8,884 nucleotides of DNA from contig JAAFHQ010000197.1 in NCBI GenBank assembly GCA_013298445.1, positions 1-8,884 of the forward strand, given 5' to 3'. Shown piece after piece: positions 1 to 5,952 of this stretch. A program made the translations under genes and the position numbers. The notes beneath the pieces are model-generated. The model was given only the letters and a program-made list of their open reading frames with translations, made no database searches and had not been told where the DNA came from. Positions within the stretch are counted from its first letter, which is position 1; each line of letters starts with the position of its first letter. Source of the DNA: Chitinophagales bacterium. Its GTDB lineage: Bacteria; Bacteroidota; Bacteroidia; Chitinophagales; Saprospiraceae.

Positions 1-433
1 TGTCAAATGCCGCTACGTTGGTTTTATCTGCAGCCGCAAAAAACGAGACGCAGTTTTTGCCAACCTACTGAACATGGGCATCGCGCAGGAGCAATTGGAT
101 GAGGTACACGCCCCGGCAGGTACCGACATCAATGCAAAAACCCCCCAAGAGGTGGCTATCAGTATTTTGGCAGAAATTATTCAGGAATACCGTACCAAAG
201 AGGTATCTTTCGAATCCTTTTCGGCTCCCCTTGCTGCGGCTAAAACTGAAGCAACTGAGGACCCTCAAAGGCCCCAAATCATCACAAACCCCGTTTGTGG
301 AATGCCCATTTCCCTGGGTATGGCCAAATACATTGTGGAACAAAACGGCGCGCCAATTTATTTTTGCTGCGATGGCTGCAAGATTAAATTTGATGCGGAA
401 CCGGAAAAATATTCAAAACAACTCAACTTATGA
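1..433 (+). CDS. XdhC/CoxF-family maturation protein, C-terminal part, with fused YHS-type domain (5' truncated)
   Basis: This is the 3' part of a gene whose start lies left of the window; the reading frame is open from base 2. The first 64 visible residues match the C-terminal NAD-binding-like half of XdhC/CoxF proteins: a YVGFICSRKKR segment (the family's GSRRK position), then HAPAGTDINAKTPQEVAISI, the family's conserved HxPxGxxIxAxTPxEIAxSI block. XdhC proteins are known to bind molybdenum cofactor and help its sulfuration and insertion into xanthine-dehydrogenase or CO-dehydrogenase-type enzymes. A linker of about 30 residues follows. The last 48 or so residues form a YHS-like metal-binding module: NPVCGMP, then FCCDGCKIKFDAEPEKY, with cysteines at visible residues 99, 122, 123 and 126. 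The stop overlaps the coxG start by 4 bp (ATGA), so translation is probably coupled. The family call is firm; the metal bound and the role of the added module are inference. Confidence 0.88.
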   Translation, partial: VKCRYVGFICSRKKRDAVFANLLNMGIAQEQLDEVHAPAGTDINAKTPQEVAISILAEIIQEYRTKEVSFESFSAPLAAAKTEATEDPQRPQIITNPVCGMPISLGMAKYIVEQNGAPIYFCCDGCKIKFDAEPEKYSKQLNL

Positions 434-870
434 CGCTCAGCGGAACCTACACCGTAAACGCTCCTGCCCAAACCATTTGGGACATGATGATGGATCCAGA
501 AATCCTGGCGCGCATTACTCCCGCCATCACGAAACTGGAAAAAATCGATGACGAAAACTTCAAAGCCATCGCCGAAGTGAAAATCGGCCCGGTTGGCGGC
601 TCTTTTTCGGGCAACCTCAAAATGGTGGACAAAGTAGAACCAAAGTCTTTCAAACTGATCATTCAACAAAACAGCAAAATCGGCAACGCCGCTGCAGAAG
701 TCAACATGAACATGAATGCCCTTTCGGATACTCAAACCGAAGTGAGCTTCACCGGCGATGTGAAACTGTCCGGCATGTTGAACACCATGGGCGGCCGGGT
801 GATTACGCCGGTAGCGAACATGTTGTCGAAGCAGTTTTTTGAAGCGCTGGAGAAGGAGGTGAATGGGTAG
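430..870 (+). CDS. coxG: CoxG-family SRPBCC protein (carbon monoxide dehydrogenase subunit G-like)
   Basis: A 146-residue protein of the CoxG family, which has the SRPBCC/START-like helix-grip fold. It opens with the typical strand and helix (GTYTVNAPAQTIWDMMMDPE, residues 5-24), continues with the KIGPVGGSFSGN region (about 51-62) and ends with the long C-terminal helix LSKQFFEALEKEV. Length and layout are normal for the short, tail-less form. CoxG genes accompany aerobic CO dehydrogenases and related molybdenum hydroxylases; proposed roles are membrane recruitment of the enzyme or handling of a lipid such as quinone. Here it overlaps the XdhC-YHS gene by 4 bp, supporting membership of a cox/xdh operon entering from the left. 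The structural genes are outside the window, so the substrate of the partner enzyme cannot be named. Confidence 0.87.
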   Translation: MTLSGTYTVNAPAQTIWDMMMDPEILARITPAITKLEKIDDENFKAIAEVKIGPVGGSFSGNLKMVDKVEPKSFKLIIQQNSKIGNAAAEVNMNMNALSDTQTEVSFTGDVKLSGMLNTMGGRVITPVANMLSKQFFEALEKEVNG

Positions 871-1154
871 AACGCCCAGAAATTTCCCTGCTTTTTTGAA
901 AAACAATCGAGCGATTGATTGCGGTGGTGTTCAATCGCTCGATTGTTTTACGGAAACACAGAATTACGTAGGCTCTAAAACCTGCGACCGTCGAGCCTGC
1001 TCCTTGTTTAATAATCAGAAAGCCATGCAAAGCTCCCCCCTTACATTTCATTTGGTTTTTCCACCGATTATGCAGTTCTTTGCACGAATGAACCTTTTTT
1101 ATCCAAGCTTGTTTGGTAAAAGGTTCTAACAACATCAAGAGGGAATTGTAGGAT
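871..1154. other. Intergenic region between coxG and the Nudix-like gene
   Basis: 284 bases with no convincing gene. They hold the 900-949 hairpin. The short open frame across this stretch has no family resemblance and reads through the palindrome. I found no good TAnnTTTG promoter match in front of the 1155 gene. A GAGGGA at 1139-1144, ten bases before the ATG, is a possible ribosome binding site. Confidence 0.5.
900..949. terminator. Perfect 19-bp hairpin after coxG, probable bidirectional terminator
   Basis: The arms 900-918 and 931-949 are perfectly complementary (core CAATCGAGCGATTG) around a 12-base loop. They begin 30 bases after the coxG stop. Both outer ends of the stem are A4/T4, so either strand gives a hairpin ending in four U residues, but no longer U tract follows. 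It plausibly ends the cox operon transcript; an RNA-stabilising role or a dispersed palindrome are alternatives. Confidence 0.6.
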
Positions 1155-1574
1155 ATGAGCTTAGCAAAAAAAGTAAACCTGATCATTTATCGGTTCCGCG
1201 AGCGGGGCCTGGAAATCTTTCTGGTGAACGCACCCGATACGGAAGAATGGGCCATTCCTCAAAATCAAACCGAGGCCCCCAATTCCCTCATCAATGATGC
1301 AGACCGTTTTATTGAGCTGGACCCAATCCATGCAGAAAACGGTGCCAAAGAAGAAGCCTACGCCGTAGAAGGGGAGTGGCACGACATCCCTTCGCTCAAA
1401 TCCATGCTCTACGAAGATGCAGTTCAGCTCAAGGACAAGCTCCAAAACGAGATGAACCAGGGGGCTTTTGTGGCTTTTAAAGAGGCCTTTAAAAAAGTGA
1501 TGCCCCACCAATACGCCTTTCTGAAGGAGTTAAAAGACATTCTAACGGATCGGAACTCGGTGAAGGATTTGTAA
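1155..1574 (+). CDS. Small protein resembling a Nudix fold but lacking the Nudix box
   Basis: A 139-residue cytosolic protein with no signal peptide or membrane segment. The N-terminus (KKVNLIIYRFRERGLEIFLV, residues 5-24, then EEWAIPQ) looks like the first strands of a Nudix hydrolase of the diadenosine-polyphosphate type, where a W-x-(F/L)-P-K-G motif normally leads into the box GX5EX7REUXEEXGU. Here the sequence after WAIPQ runs into NQTEAPNSLINDADRFIELD, and no REUXEE signature exists anywhere, so metal-dependent hydrolysis is unlikely. Later it has an EGEWHDIPSLKSMLYEDAVQLKD stretch and a helical C-terminus rich in Phe and Lys. ATG 1155 is chosen for the GAGGGA ten bases upstream and because the homology-like region starts just after it. 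Its stop directly abuts the stop of the opposite-strand lipoprotein gene. That it is a real gene is fairly sure; the Nudix relationship is tentative and the function unknown. Confidence 0.72.
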   Translation: MSLAKKVNLIIYRFRERGLEIFLVNAPDTEEWAIPQNQTEAPNSLINDADRFIELDPIHAENGAKEEAYAVEGEWHDIPSLKSMLYEDAVQLKDKLQNEMNQGAFVAFKEAFKKVMPHQYAFLKELKDILTDRNSVKDL

Positions 1575-2246
1575 TCAGTTCCTTGCCTCAAAAGCCATAC
1601 TCCGGCACCAGGCCAGGTAGTCTTTCATGTACAAACAGGATCGATTGATTTTATACTCCAATTGTTTGCTCATTACCTTGGGTAAATCACTCTCCGCTAT
1701 TTTTTTTCCCAATTCTTCTCTTAGGTAAGTAATGCTGCTGATGTGTTGGGCGATGGCCGAATCACACTGTGCAGGAGCAGGTTCCTGTAATTTTTGTTTG
1801 GCTTGACGGTAATAAGTAGCTGCTTGATCCAGGTGTTTTTGCAAATTGTCCAATTGACTCATTTCAAAAGGTTGATCAGGGGGGAGAAGCTCCCGCAAAC
1901 GGAAGCCCAGATTGTATACACTGGGGTCTTTTTTTTGGCTGAGTAGACGATCTTGGGCCGTCTGTAAACGATTACTAAGTGTGGATACTTTATTTTTGAC
2001 AGCAGGATCAATTGACTGCGTTGTCCAATCTTGCCCCTTTGTCAATGCTGTAGCTAAAAAATCCAGCTGACTTTCAAGTGCGGTGGAATCCAGCATCTCG
2101 GCCCATTCCGGCTGTTTTTTTTCCAACTTGGCCCAATGCCGTTCCGTTTTGTTGAGCCAGTTTAAGGCGCTGCGATCAGGGGAGCAGGCGACGAGAATGC
2201 TCAGGCATAACCCGCCCAGGATTAAAGGTGTTTTGGAGGATTTCAT
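1575..2246 (-). CDS. Hypothetical lipoprotein, helical
   Basis: A 223-residue protein with a lipoprotein signal: basic start MKSSK, hydrophobic core LILGGLCLSILVA, and a lipobox LVAC with the acylated Cys at residue 21, followed by SPDRS. Attachment to a membrane is therefore expected. The mature part is highly charged and predicted mostly helical: heptad-like stretches around 85-105 and 130-155 suggest coiled coil, with several Trp residues (30, 38, 48, 74, 213). Three further cysteines lie at 161, 204 and 214, in the C-terminal third. I recognise no named domain. The gene converges on the Nudix-like gene with zero spacing, and no terminator hairpin separates them, so the two transcripts probably overlap. 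Upstream lies the AT-rich double palindrome at 2263-2291, a candidate control site. No function can be assigned. Confidence 0.78.
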   Translation of the reverse strand: MKSSKTPLILGGLCLSILVACSPDRSALNWLNKTERHWAKLEKKQPEWAEMLDSTALESQLDFLATALTKGQDWTTQSIDPAVKNKVSTLSNRLQTAQDRLLSQKKDPSVYNLGFRLRELLPPDQPFEMSQLDNLQKHLDQAATYYRQAKQKLQEPAPAQCDSAIAQHISSITYLREELGKKIAESDLPKVMSKQLEYKINRSCLYMKDYLAWCRSMAFEARN

Positions 2247-2262
2247 AGGTTGTTAACGCGAA

Positions 2263-2291
2263 GTTTACTAAACTTTTAAAGTTTAGTAAAC
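2263..2291. repeat. Perfect AT-rich double palindrome upstream of the lipoprotein gene
   Basis: The 14-base arms 2263-2276 and 2278-2291 are exact inverted copies around a single T. Each arm also contains its own palindrome: GTTTACTAAAC (2263-2273) and GTTTAGTAAAC (2281-2291), so the half-site GTTTA/TAAAC occurs four times, with the two centres 18 bp apart. It starts four bases after the cmk stop and lies 16 bases before the lipoprotein start codon. It lacks a following T tract on the minus strand, so it is not a canonical terminator. A dimeric repressor's paired operator is one reading; a cmk 3' end hairpin is another. Confidence 0.6.
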
Positions 2292-2295
2292 GTAA

Positions 2296-2967
2296 TTAGT
2301 GCATTTCCATGCGATGCCTGGCCAATAGGGCACAAATGGCCAGTTGTTCTTCGGGAGTCAAGTTGCTGTTGTCGATCACAATGGCCTCCGGTGACCTCAT
2401 CAGGGGGCTGTCAGATCGGGTAGAATCAATGTAATCACGCTCGTAGAGGTTGTGCAGGATGTCTTCGTAATCCACGATATGCCCTTGCTCAAACAGTTGC
2501 AATTGCCTTCGTTCCACTCGCCGTTGAACGGTGGCGGTCAGGAAAATTTTGAGAGCAGCGTGGGGAAATACGACGGTGCCAATGTCTCGCCCATCCATCA
2601 CTACGCCGTGGTTTTTGGCCAGTTCGCGTTGGCGTTGTACCATTTTGCGCCGAACTTCGGGAATGGTGGCTACCGGGCTTACTTTGGCGGCTACGTCCAT
2701 CTCCCGAATCCGATCTTCTACATCGCGCCCATTGAGGATGGTTCGATTGCCCGCGTCGGCCAGCATGAAGCTCACCTCAACCTGACTCAGGTGTTGCTGA
2801 ATCATTGCGTGGTCGTACAGATCCACCTGGTTTTCTAAAAAAAAGAGGGTAACGGCCCGGTACATGGCCCCGGAATCGATATAGATGTAGCCCAACTCGC
2901 GGGCCAGGGCACGAGCCAAGGTGCTTTTTCCACAGGATGAATGACCGTCGATGGCTATTTGAAACAT
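2296..2967 (-). CDS. cmk: Cytidylate kinase
   Basis: A 223-residue (d)CMP kinase, which phosphorylates CMP and dCMP with ATP in pyrimidine nucleotide recycling in the cytosol. Visible motifs: P-loop GHSSCGKST (residues 8-16); YIDSGAMYRAVT (29-40), the NMP-binding segment; GRDVEDRIR (80-88); MDGRDIGTVVFPHA (124-137); and the lid-type RDYIDSTRSDSPL (177-189). Length is normal for the short-form enzyme. I chose ATG 2967 because MFQIAIDGH places the P-loop at the usual distance; an upstream TTG at 3000 would add 11 residues that fit nothing and overlap the terminator's T tract. Just upstream sits a canonical terminator for the DUF2795 gene, leaving only about 31 bases for a separate promoter. Expression may therefore depend on read-through or on a promoter overlapping the hairpin. 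Confidence 0.96.
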   Translation of the reverse strand: MFQIAIDGHSSCGKSTLARALARELGYIYIDSGAMYRAVTLFFLENQVDLYDHAMIQQHLSQVEVSFMLADAGNRTILNGRDVEDRIREMDVAAKVSPVATIPEVRRKMVQRQRELAKNHGVVMDGRDIGTVVFPHAALKIFLTATVQRRVERRQLQLFEQGHIVDYEDILHNLYERDYIDSTRSDSPLMRSPEAIVIDNSNLTPEEQLAICALLARHRMEMH

Positions 2968-2998
2968 GGCAACACTCAACTTTTCTAGGCTAAAACAC

Positions 2999-3024
2999 AA
3001 AAAAGCCCCGCTGTTGGGCGGGGC
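2999..3024 (-). terminator. Rho-independent terminator after the DUF2795 gene
   Basis: On the minus strand a 7-bp all-GC stem (GCCCCGC/GCGGGGC, window 3018-3024 and 3005-3011) with a 6-base loop is followed at once by six T residues (3004 down to 2999). This is a textbook intrinsic terminator. It ends 31 bases before the cmk ATG, so it may also act as a leader element for cmk. Confidence 0.85.
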
Positions 3025-3037
3025 CTCTATGTCGTGG

Positions 3038-3061
3038 TTGATACGGGTGGACCCGAATCAA
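3038..3061 (-). repeat. Inverted repeat directly after the DUF2795 stop
   Basis: Arms 3038-3048 and 3051-3061 (TTGATACGGGT and ACCCGAATCAA) pair over 11 positions with one A/A mismatch around a 2-base centre. It touches the stop codon of the DUF2795 gene (3062-3064) and precedes the strong terminator by 13 bases, so that mRNA may end in two hairpins in series. No T tract follows it. With only two bases between the arms, the innermost pair or two would have to open to form a hairpin loop. Confidence 0.45.
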
Positions 3062-3286
3062 TCAATACTCATCATCATTGAAGAGGAAGTCATCCTTTTT
3101 GGGATAATCGGGCCAAATGTCCTCAATACTTTCGTACAGTTCTTCACCGTCGTCCTCCATAAGTTGCAAATTCTCAATGACATCCAAAGGAGCGCCAGAG
3201 CGAATCGCAAAGTCAATCAACTCATCGCGAGTAGCCGGATATGGTGCATCTTCAAGGTGAGACGCAAGGTCTAATGTCCAGTACAT
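3062..3286 (-). CDS. DUF2795 domain protein
   Basis: A 74-residue acidic protein matching the DUF2795 family as found in Bacteroidota. The start MYWTLDLASHLEDAPYPATR and the segments DELIDFAIRSGAPLDVIENL and EDIWPDYPKKDDFLFNDDEY are the family's usual blocks, and length is typical for this lineage. It has no signal peptide, membrane segment or cysteine. The fold is expected to be a small helical domain (Pro-Ala-Thr then Asp-Glu-Leu, as in small DNA- or RNA-associated helix bundles), but its role is not established. ATG 3286 gives exactly the conserved MYW start. It is followed by an inverted repeat and a strong terminator, and preceded by 136 bases that probably hold its promoter, so it seems to be transcribed alone or with read-through from the transglutaminase-like gene. 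Confidence 0.88.
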   Translation of the reverse strand: MYWTLDLASHLEDAPYPATRDELIDFAIRSGAPLDVIENLQLMEDDGEELYESIEDIWPDYPKKDDFLFNDDEY

Positions 3287-3422
3287 ATTGATTTCAAAAT
3301 TTAAATGAATGCCATATTAGAGCAAATAATCCCAGAATCACGGTAAGAAATTGTTCAAGTTTTTGAATTAGAAACCTAAACAAGATCAAAAGTTGGGCAA
3401 AAGAACTAAAAATTTTGGAGGA

Positions 3423-4595
3423 TTAATTGAATTGCCCCAAAATTTCGTATTCCTGGCCGATAAATTCTTCCGGCAAGCGTCCAATTTCTGCAGAATTGGC
3501 GGGGCCCGTCGGGTCACAAAAGTAATATTTTCGTCCCTGATATTCAATAGCATCCCCATCAAATTCGGGGATTGAGACCGCAATGGTCAAATGATCAGGA
3601 AATCCAATAATCAACATAGGCCAACCCAGCAGTTCTTTTACCAGGGCGTAGTACAGTGCGGAGCGATCTTCACAATCGGAATAAGGGTAATGGAACAATT
3701 CGTCCGGAACCATTGGTTTGCTTCGACCAAAATATTCCTTGTCCTCTTTGTACTTGAAACAAGAACGGGTAAACACCGTCAATAGTTCCAAGGCTTCCAT
3801 CCCACTTTTTCCCTTAATCAGTTGGGTCAGTTGAGGCAACAAACTGCTGCGCAAAACTTCCGACATGGGTGCCTTTAGGTATTCTCTTTCGTCAATCAGG
3901 GGGTGGCGTTCCAACATGCGCACCAAATTGCGATCGAAATTGACCTCCAGGCTGTAATTTTGCCCTTTGTAGGTAAATCCCAGCGACTTTTTTTCCACTT
4001 GAGGGTTTAGTCCGGGAAGTGCACCTAAACCAAAGACAAAAGATTTTCCATTTGGTTTCGCGGCGAAGTCAAGCAAAAAAACGCCTTCTTCATCCGCTTT
4101 GGTATTGCTTGCACTCAAATTGACAAAAGTACGGCCTCGATCTTCAATCAAGGGTGCTTCATATATCTCATTGGTGGTATAAACACATACAAAGACGCGC
4201 TGCTCCCGAAAAGTCACACGGGTATCAAAACCACTTTCAGACATACAAAACCACAGGAGTAAATTCTTTTCAGCATTGGAACGCCCATTGAAGATTTGTT
4301 CCGTTGCGTTGCGTAGCATTTCGTAATACAACCAATCACTGAGCGTAAGGGTATTCCGTTGATTTTTTAAATCATTCAACAGCAATTGATACGCAGTGCG
4401 TTGCAACGAAGCATAATAATTTTTGATGTTTTTTCCTTCGATGACCGGCTTGGGTACCTGAAGTAAGTCAGCATTGTAGCTGAGGCGAACTTTTTCACTA
4501 TAAAAATTGAACTCTACGGTGCGAACCTCTGCCACAGTGAAGGAATGGCTAAACAACAGGGCAAGAAGGGAGTATAGGTATAGGATAGGGCGCAC
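3423..4595 (-). CDS. Exported transglutaminase-like cysteine protein
   Basis: A 390-residue protein with an N-terminal signal peptide (hydrophobic residues 4-16; plausible cleavage after TVA, residue 22). The C-terminal part (about 265-365) has the transglutaminase-like core: YPYSDCEDRSALYYALV with Cys308, GFPDHLTIAV with His335, and YYFCDPTGP with Asp361, the spacing and context of the Cys-His-Asp triad. The helix LELLTVFTRSCFKYKED before it is also typical. In bacteria such domains usually act as cysteine proteases or peptide-modifying enzymes rather than true cross-linkers; the substrate is unknown. Residues 25-260 match no domain I recognise. No ATG fits: the frame opens after a TGA at 4599-4601, leaving GTG 4595 as the start that keeps the signal peptide. 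No Shine-Dalgarno is evident. It lies between queA and the DUF2795 gene; neither neighbour explains it. Confidence 0.82.
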   Translation of the reverse strand: MRPILYLYSLLALLFSHSFTVAEVRTVEFNFYSEKVRLSYNADLLQVPKPVIEGKNIKNYYASLQRTAYQLLLNDLKNQRNTLTLSDWLYYEMLRNATEQIFNGRSNAEKNLLLWFCMSESGFDTRVTFREQRVFVCVYTTNEIYEAPLIEDRGRTFVNLSASNTKADEEGVFLLDFAAKPNGKSFVFGLGALPGLNPQVEKKSLGFTYKGQNYSLEVNFDRNLVRMLERHPLIDEREYLKAPMSEVLRSSLLPQLTQLIKGKSGMEALELLTVFTRSCFKYKEDKEYFGRSKPMVPDELFHYPYSDCEDRSALYYALVKELLGWPMLIIGFPDHLTIAVSIPEFDGDAIEYQGRKYYFCDPTGPANSAEIGRLPEEFIGQEYEILGQFN

Positions 4596-4623
4596 AGTTC
4601 ATGGGTTTTATAGATGGGGCAGA

Positions 4624-4666
4624 TTGTAGGGTTCGGATTGCGCAAAGTTTGCTCCGAACCCTACAA
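4624..4666 (-). terminator. 14-bp hairpin just after queA
   Basis: Arms 4624-4637 and 4653-4666 (TTGTAGGGTTCGGA and its exact complement) enclose a 15-base loop. The stem starts four bases after the queA stop and ends 28 bases before the GTG start of the transglutaminase-like gene. No T tract follows on the minus strand, so it is either a factor-assisted terminator or processing site, or a dispersed palindrome. Confidence 0.5.
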
Positions 4667-4670
4667 ACCC

Positions 4671-5735
4671 TTATAAAATCATCATAGAATCTCCATAACT
4701 AAAGAAGCGGTACTCTTCTTTTACAGCTTCTTCATAAGCCTGCATCACCAGTTCGTAGCCGCCAAAAGCACAAATCATAATCAACAAACTGGATTTGGGC
4801 AAATGGAAGTTGGTGATCATCGAATCCGCAATGCTAAAGTCGTAAGGCGGATAGATGAATTTATTGGTCCAACCTTCGGCTGGTTTGAGCAAACCTTCAG
4901 CGGATACCGCCGATTCAATGGCCCGCATGGAAGTGGTCCCTACTGCGCAAATGTGGTGATTGCCTTCCTTGGCTTTATTGACCAAATCAACCGAAACAGC
5001 CGGAATACGGAAATACTCAGCGTCCATTTTGTGTTTGGAAAGGTCTTCCACATCAATGCTGCGGAAAGTCCCCAAGCCAACGTGCAAGGTCAATTCAGCA
5101 AAGTCTACCCCCTTGATTTCCAAACGTTTCATTAACTCCCGACTAAAGTGCAAACCCGCAGTAGGAGCTGCAACCGCGCCAATTTCTTTGGCATAAACGG
5201 TTTGGTAACGATCGCGGTCGATGTCTTCGGCAGCCCGAACGATGTATTTGGGTAAAGGTGTGTTGCCTAGGGTAGCGAGTTCTTTTTGGAATTCATCGTC
5301 GGTACCTTCGTACAAAAAACGGATGGTACGGCCCCTTGAAGTGGTGTTGTCCACTACTTCGGCTACCAGAATATCATTGTCGTTGTCATCGCTGAAATAC
5401 AACTTGTTGCCTACCCGAATTTTACGGGCTGGATCGACCAATACATCCCAAAGGCGGGATTCGTTGTTGAGTTCCCGAAGCAGAAACACTTCAATTTTGG
5501 CACCCGTTTTTTCTTTGCGCCCATACAAACGAGCAGGAAAAACCTTGGTGTTGTTGAAGACCATTACATCGCCCTCGTCGAAATAAGTCAAAATGTCTTT
5601 AAAAACCTTGTGCTCAATGGTACCAGTTTTCCGGTTGATGACCATCATGCGGGCCTCATGGCGGTTATCGGCGGGGTATTGTGCAATCAGTTTTTTGGGT
5701 AGTTCGTACGTGAATTGAGAAAGTTTGGTCCTCAT
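4671..5735 (-). CDS. queA: S-adenosylmethionine:tRNA ribosyltransferase-isomerase
   Basis: QueA transfers and isomerises the ribosyl part of S-adenosylmethionine onto preQ1 at tRNA wobble position 34, giving epoxyqueuosine; it acts in the cytosol. The 354-residue length is normal. Conserved blocks are all present: the N-terminal FTYELPKKLIAQYP and EARMMV; the FNNTKVFPARL region (60-70); NTPLPKYI (158-165); YAKEIGAVAAPTAGLHFS (181-198); LHVGLGTFRSI (217-227); VGTTSMRAIES (265-275); and MITNFHLPKSSLLIMICAF (306-324). ATG 5735 puts the first conserved block at the expected distance. Two TAnnTTTG promoter elements lie 30-52 bases upstream. It is monocistronic or leads into the transglutaminase-like gene past the 4624-4666 hairpin. 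No other queuosine gene is in the window. Confidence 0.96.
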   Translation of the reverse strand: MRTKLSQFTYELPKKLIAQYPADNRHEARMMVINRKTGTIEHKVFKDILTYFDEGDVMVFNNTKVFPARLYGRKEKTGAKIEVFLLRELNNESRLWDVLVDPARKIRVGNKLYFSDDNDNDILVAEVVDNTTSRGRTIRFLYEGTDDEFQKELATLGNTPLPKYIVRAAEDIDRDRYQTVYAKEIGAVAAPTAGLHFSRELMKRLEIKGVDFAELTLHVGLGTFRSIDVEDLSKHKMDAEYFRIPAVSVDLVNKAKEGNHHICAVGTTSMRAIESAVSAEGLLKPAEGWTNKFIYPPYDFSIADSMITNFHLPKSSLLIMICAFGGYELVMQAYEEAVKEEYRFFSYGDSMMIL

Positions 5736-5764
5736 CTCTACAGTTTGGTTTTCCTTTTAGTGGT

Positions 5765-5787
5765 CAAAGATAAAAAGCACAAAGATA
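5765..5787 (-). promoter_or_regulatory. queA: Two tandem -7 elements (TATCTTTG) upstream of queA
   Basis: On the minus strand the octamer TATCTTTG occurs twice, at 5780-5787 and 5765-5772, 15 bp apart; both match the Bacteroidota -7 consensus TAnnTTTG perfectly. I found no matching TTG -33 box at the usual 17-23 base spacing for either. Start points would fall roughly 20-45 bases before the queA ATG. Confidence 0.5.
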
Positions 5788-5923
5788 GTAACATTGTTCG
5801 GAATACATCAGTTTGAAAAAAAATTTACTTTATTCAAATTGAGTCAAAACACCATACATGAAACGTTCAACCGGAAAAAATAGTTGTTGATCGATTGAAA
5901 ATGGTGCATTGAAGGGCATTGCC

Positions 5924-5931
5924 TATGTTTG
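5924..5931 (+). promoter_or_regulatory. Candidate -7 element TATGTTTG for the ABC permease gene
   Basis: TATGTTTG matches the Bacteroidota -7 consensus TAnnTTTG exactly and ends 21 bases before the permease ATG, implying a short leader. The nearest TTG boxes (5895-5897 and 5909-5911) give spacers of 26 and 12 bases, outside the usual range, so the -33 half is unsupported. Confidence 0.4.
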
Positions 5932-5952
5932 TACAAATAATAAGCACTGATT

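Noticed and set aside
291..433. A separate small YHS or heavy-metal-binding gene
   Set aside because: The frame is continuous with the XdhC part and no start codon with a ribosome site lies at the domain border, so a fusion is the simpler reading.
863..1129. Open frame of 88 codons following coxG
   Set aside because: It runs through the 900-949 hairpin, has no family resemblance and no ribosome binding site, and is most likely intergenic.
2452..2838. Plus-strand open frames across cmk
   Set aside because: They are antisense shadows of the clear cytidylate kinase gene and have no recognisable motifs.
5812..5838. AT-rich inverted repeat TTTGAA/TTCAAA before the permease gene
   Set aside because: Six-base arms in a very AT-rich stretch are expected by chance.
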